The notes beneath the pieces are model-generated. The model ran no database searches. It saw only the letters and a list, made by a program, of their open reading frames with translations, and was not told where the DNA came from. Positions 61,970 through 64,000 of a stretch of 64,000 bases of DNA are shown one piece after another. The position numbers and the translations under genes are program-made. Source of the stretch: Cyanoderma ruficeps. Lineage: Eukaryota; Chordata; Aves; Passeriformes; Timaliidae. Position 1 is the stretch's first letter, and each line of letters starts with the position of its first letter. The DNA lies in the NCBI GenBank assembly GCA_008694505.1, contig VZDJ01007747.1, forward strand, positions 8,216,399 through 8,280,398, in the 5' to 3' direction.

Positions 61970-62788
61970 CTGCAGGAAATTCAACAAAGAGAAACACATG
62001 GGATAAATTAACCTACCACTGTCATCTTTGCAAGGACAAACAGACATCAGACAGAACGAAGTACATATTGCAAGAGTATTCTATCTTACCTTCAGGTAGC
62101 AAATAAATATAAAACAAAGTGGTCCAAAGTACTGAATCACCAAAAGCGTTGTGGTATAAGAAAGCCTGGCAGTGTCCAAGGGGAACAGGTCCAAGCACAC
62201 ATATTTGTCCTTATATTCATCAAATGTAACATTTCTGAAGGGCTCATCTGTTAATACGTGGTAGATCAGGAAAGGCAAAGAGGAAGCTGTGGCTAAAATC
62301 CATATGGCAGCAATCCCCATGTAGGCATGTCTGTTGTTGGGCCTCCAGCCTCGGGGATTGATGATCAGCTGATGGCGTTCAATAGCAATGAGGACTAAAG
62401 AAAAGACCGAGACGGTGATGGAGGCACATTGCACAAAAGGGTTCAACTTGCACATGGCCTCCCCAAAAATCCAGTGGTCCATTAAAGTGTACACAAAGGT
62501 AAAGGGAAGACACATGATGGTCACTAGGAGATCAGAAAACGACAGGTTGACAATGAGGATGTTGGTAACATTGCGCATCTCCTTTTGTTTTAAAATAATG
62601 ACAATCAAGGCCAGATTCCCAGAGACTCCCAGAATTATCACAGTCCCATAAGCCAAGGCCAAAGTGAACACCATGGCCAAAGGCACGTGGCAATCTTCGT
62701 CCTCAAACTGCAAGATCTGCGAGTTCGTCTCCGAAAAATTCACATGACCAGAAATATTCCCCAGTGGGGCGAGAACCGAGGTATTCAT
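61511..62788 (-). CDS. NPY1R: NPY1R, neuropeptide Y receptor type 1 (whole gene)
   Basis: A class A G-protein-coupled receptor for neuropeptide Y and peptide YY, coupled to Gi, acting at the plasma membrane of neurons and vascular cells (family knowledge). Coding exons 62788-62090 and 61969-61511 give 385 residues; human has 384. Seen: N-glycosylation sites at N2, N11, N17 and N186; disulfide cysteines C113 and C198, and the second pair C33/C297; TM2 D86; ligand-site residues D104, Q120, Q219 and D287; ERH (137-139) in place of DRY; CWLP in TM6 (275-278); NPIFY (318-322); likely palmitoyl C340; Ser/Thr-rich tail ETIAMSTMHTDVSKTSLKQ. The third extracellular loop has two extra residues relative to human (HEILPVATC). 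The start Met has A at -3. The gene looks intact and functional. Confidence 0.98.
61970..62089 (-). other. NPY1R: NPY1R intron between coding exons
   Basis: A 120-bp intron, GTAAGA to CTGCAG. Short size and position match the mammalian gene. Confidence 0.95.
62090..62788 (-). CDS. NPY1R: NPY1R coding exon 1 (N terminus to TM5)
   Basis: 699 bp, 233 codons, ending on a codon boundary at CTGAAG|GTAAGA. Covers the glycosylated N terminus and TM1 (~41-66), TM2 (~74-100), TM3 (~112-137), TM4 (~154-176) and TM5 (~209-233). Without splicing the frame would stop three codons later. An intron at the end of TM5 is the conserved NPY1R arrangement. Confidence 0.97.
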
Positions 62789-63200
62789 GTTGTTTCCAAC
62801 TCGCCGCCGACCGCCGCCGCCGCCGCGTTCATCCAGACCGCTCCGAGTTCAGAACGCGCCCATCAGCCCCGCACGGAGCCCGGGCCGAGCCCGCTCCTCA
62901 GTGCCGCATCTCCCTCGCAGCACCTGGGGGAAGGGAAGCAGCAGGGCCGGTCACGGCCGGGCACGGCGCCTGCCCCGGGCGGAGCGCGGCGCGCCCGTGT
63001 CCCGCTAGCGGAGCCGCCCCGCGCCCGCCGGTCCCGCTCCGCCGGGCTCCGCCGGCTCCCGCCGCTCCGCGGGGCTGCGGTAAGGAGGCAGCAGGCAGGA
63101 CCCAGGCGCAGGACGGCAAGCGGGGACGCGAGCCCTGCCCGGCCCGCTCCCGCCGGCACAAGTCGCACGAAACAGCGAGCCGGGAAGCAATCTCAGCTTC
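62780..63200. promoter_or_regulatory. NPY1R: CpG island at NPY1R 5' end
   Basis: A GC- and CpG-rich block of about 420 bp, abruptly bounded by AT-rich DNA. Long open frames here on both strands reflect composition only. Confidence 0.65.
62789..62923 (-). other. NPY1R: NPY1R 5' UTR part of the first coding exon (inferred)
   Basis: A polypyrimidine tract and CAG (CTTCCCTTCCCCCAG, ending at 62924) form a strong 3' splice site 135 bp upstream of the start codon. Mammalian NPY1R has non-coding 5' exons spliced at a comparable place, so an upstream exon beyond or near 63000 is likely. Splicing here is not proven. Confidence 0.5.
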
Positions 63201-64000
63201 CCAGCAGCGTAGCCTCCACTTTGTTTTACATCTCCTTTTCACAAGTTTAATCTGCAAACGTCTGCTTTCTCAAACTGCTCTAACTGAAATAATATCCAGG
63301 CATCACATGATGAGGGGGGGAAAGCCCATCTGACTAACGTGACGGGTGGAAGAATGACTCAATTGCTGCTTTTTTTTTCTGTAACACGTACACTTGATGT
63401 GGAGCGGCCAAGTGCCCTCAGCAGCACTGGCCCTGAGTCAAAGGCAAATCAGGAACTCTGAACACCTTAATCTTAGCTAGAAGGGCTGTGCAGCAAAAAA
63501 AGAAGAATACAAGACAAAAGACAAAAATCAGCAAATTCTAAACACCGCAGGAAAATTTCTGTAGCCGTGCAGGGGAAATAGGCATTCTTAAATAACCACC
63601 CCTTTGCAAGGCCTTGGATTTTAAAAATCTGAAGCTCAAGCATATGTGTTCAGAAGGCAAATGAAAAAAAAAAAAACCAGTGAATTGATAAACAATTAAA
63701 AAACAATTAATTGATAACCTGACACACCTTTACTTGAACTTGCCATTAGTGCCACTGTATCTGAGCATCATTAGTGGCACTACATTCTGCACTGAATCTG
63801 GAACTTTCTCTCTGCCCACTCCCATGAGCTAAATTTATTGCTCACTTAACCTTAGGTTATGGTAATAAAAGCAATGCCACTTAAAATTCACAGAAGTGGG
63901 TTTCAAACGCAACTTCATATATGGCATTTATCACAAAAGCTGTAAAAACATTGCCCCCTAAAATGTACTTCATTAGAAGTTACCCTGAATAGGTGAGCTT
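63201..64000. other. NPY1R 5' flank
   Basis: AT-rich with a TGACG half-site of the CRE type near 63340-63344. No coding sequence; NPY5R, which neighbours NPY1R in vertebrates, is not reached. Confidence 0.5.

Noticed and set aside
62687..63333. 187- and 189-codon plus-strand frames at the NPY1R CpG island
   Set aside because: Composition-driven; they run antisense through the NPY1R start and have no recognisable features.
1..64000. tRNA, rRNA, CRISPR or prokaryotic-type operon features
   Set aside because: None seen; the window is eukaryotic with spliced genes. Structured RNA searches (for example for H/ACA snoRNAs in NAF1 introns) would need a covariance-model scan that I cannot run.

Overview
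The window is vertebrate nuclear DNA and almost certainly avian. It has spliced vertebrate genes, CR1-type LINE fragments ending in the ATTCTATTC / GATTCTGTGG style of bird CR1 tails, and a solo LTR that I recognise as a common bird type. Two real protein genes are visible, both on the minus strand, with about 41 kb between them. The order NAF1 then NPY1R is the same neighbourhood seen on human 4q32. Single Ns (10952, 26956, 31876, 47194) and a 49-base N run (46632-46680) mark a draft assembly.

1-1250: flank beyond the 3' end of NAF1, with nothing recognised. 1250-20300: the whole NAF1 gene (H/ACA RNP assembly factor) in eight coding exons. All splice sites are GT/AG and all exon phases join without a break. 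Introns contain a CR1 copy (6885-7877), a solo LTR in antisense orientation (17573-18085) and low-complexity tracts. Exon 1 lies in a CpG island. It is unusual: the segment that carries the start codon in other vertebrates has been amplified in tandem, giving about eight in-frame Met-initiated modules (three of 33 bp, then five of 144-215 bp). Exon 8 ends in an 18-residue proline run.

20300-61500: a gene-poor, AT-rich interval. It holds two CR1 fragments (about 23250-24405 on plus; about 51375-53290 on minus, unusually lacking its 3' end), a decayed purine-rich repeat field (32480-33140), a decayed 27-bp minisatellite next to LTR-like sequence (53777-53980), several compact palindromes and the assembly gap. 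No open reading frame here looks like a real gene.

61511-62923: NPY1R (neuropeptide Y receptor Y1), complete at 385 residues in two coding exons split by a 120-bp intron after TM5. A CpG island and a likely 3' splice site for a non-coding 5' exon lie upstream. The remaining 0.7 kb is NPY1R 5' flank; NPY5R, expected next to NPY1R, is not in the window.

The two genes do not form a pathway: one serves snoRNP/telomerase RNP biogenesis in the nucleus, the other is a plasma-membrane peptide receptor. The most notable thing is the repeat-amplified NAF1 N terminus with its series of equivalent start codons.
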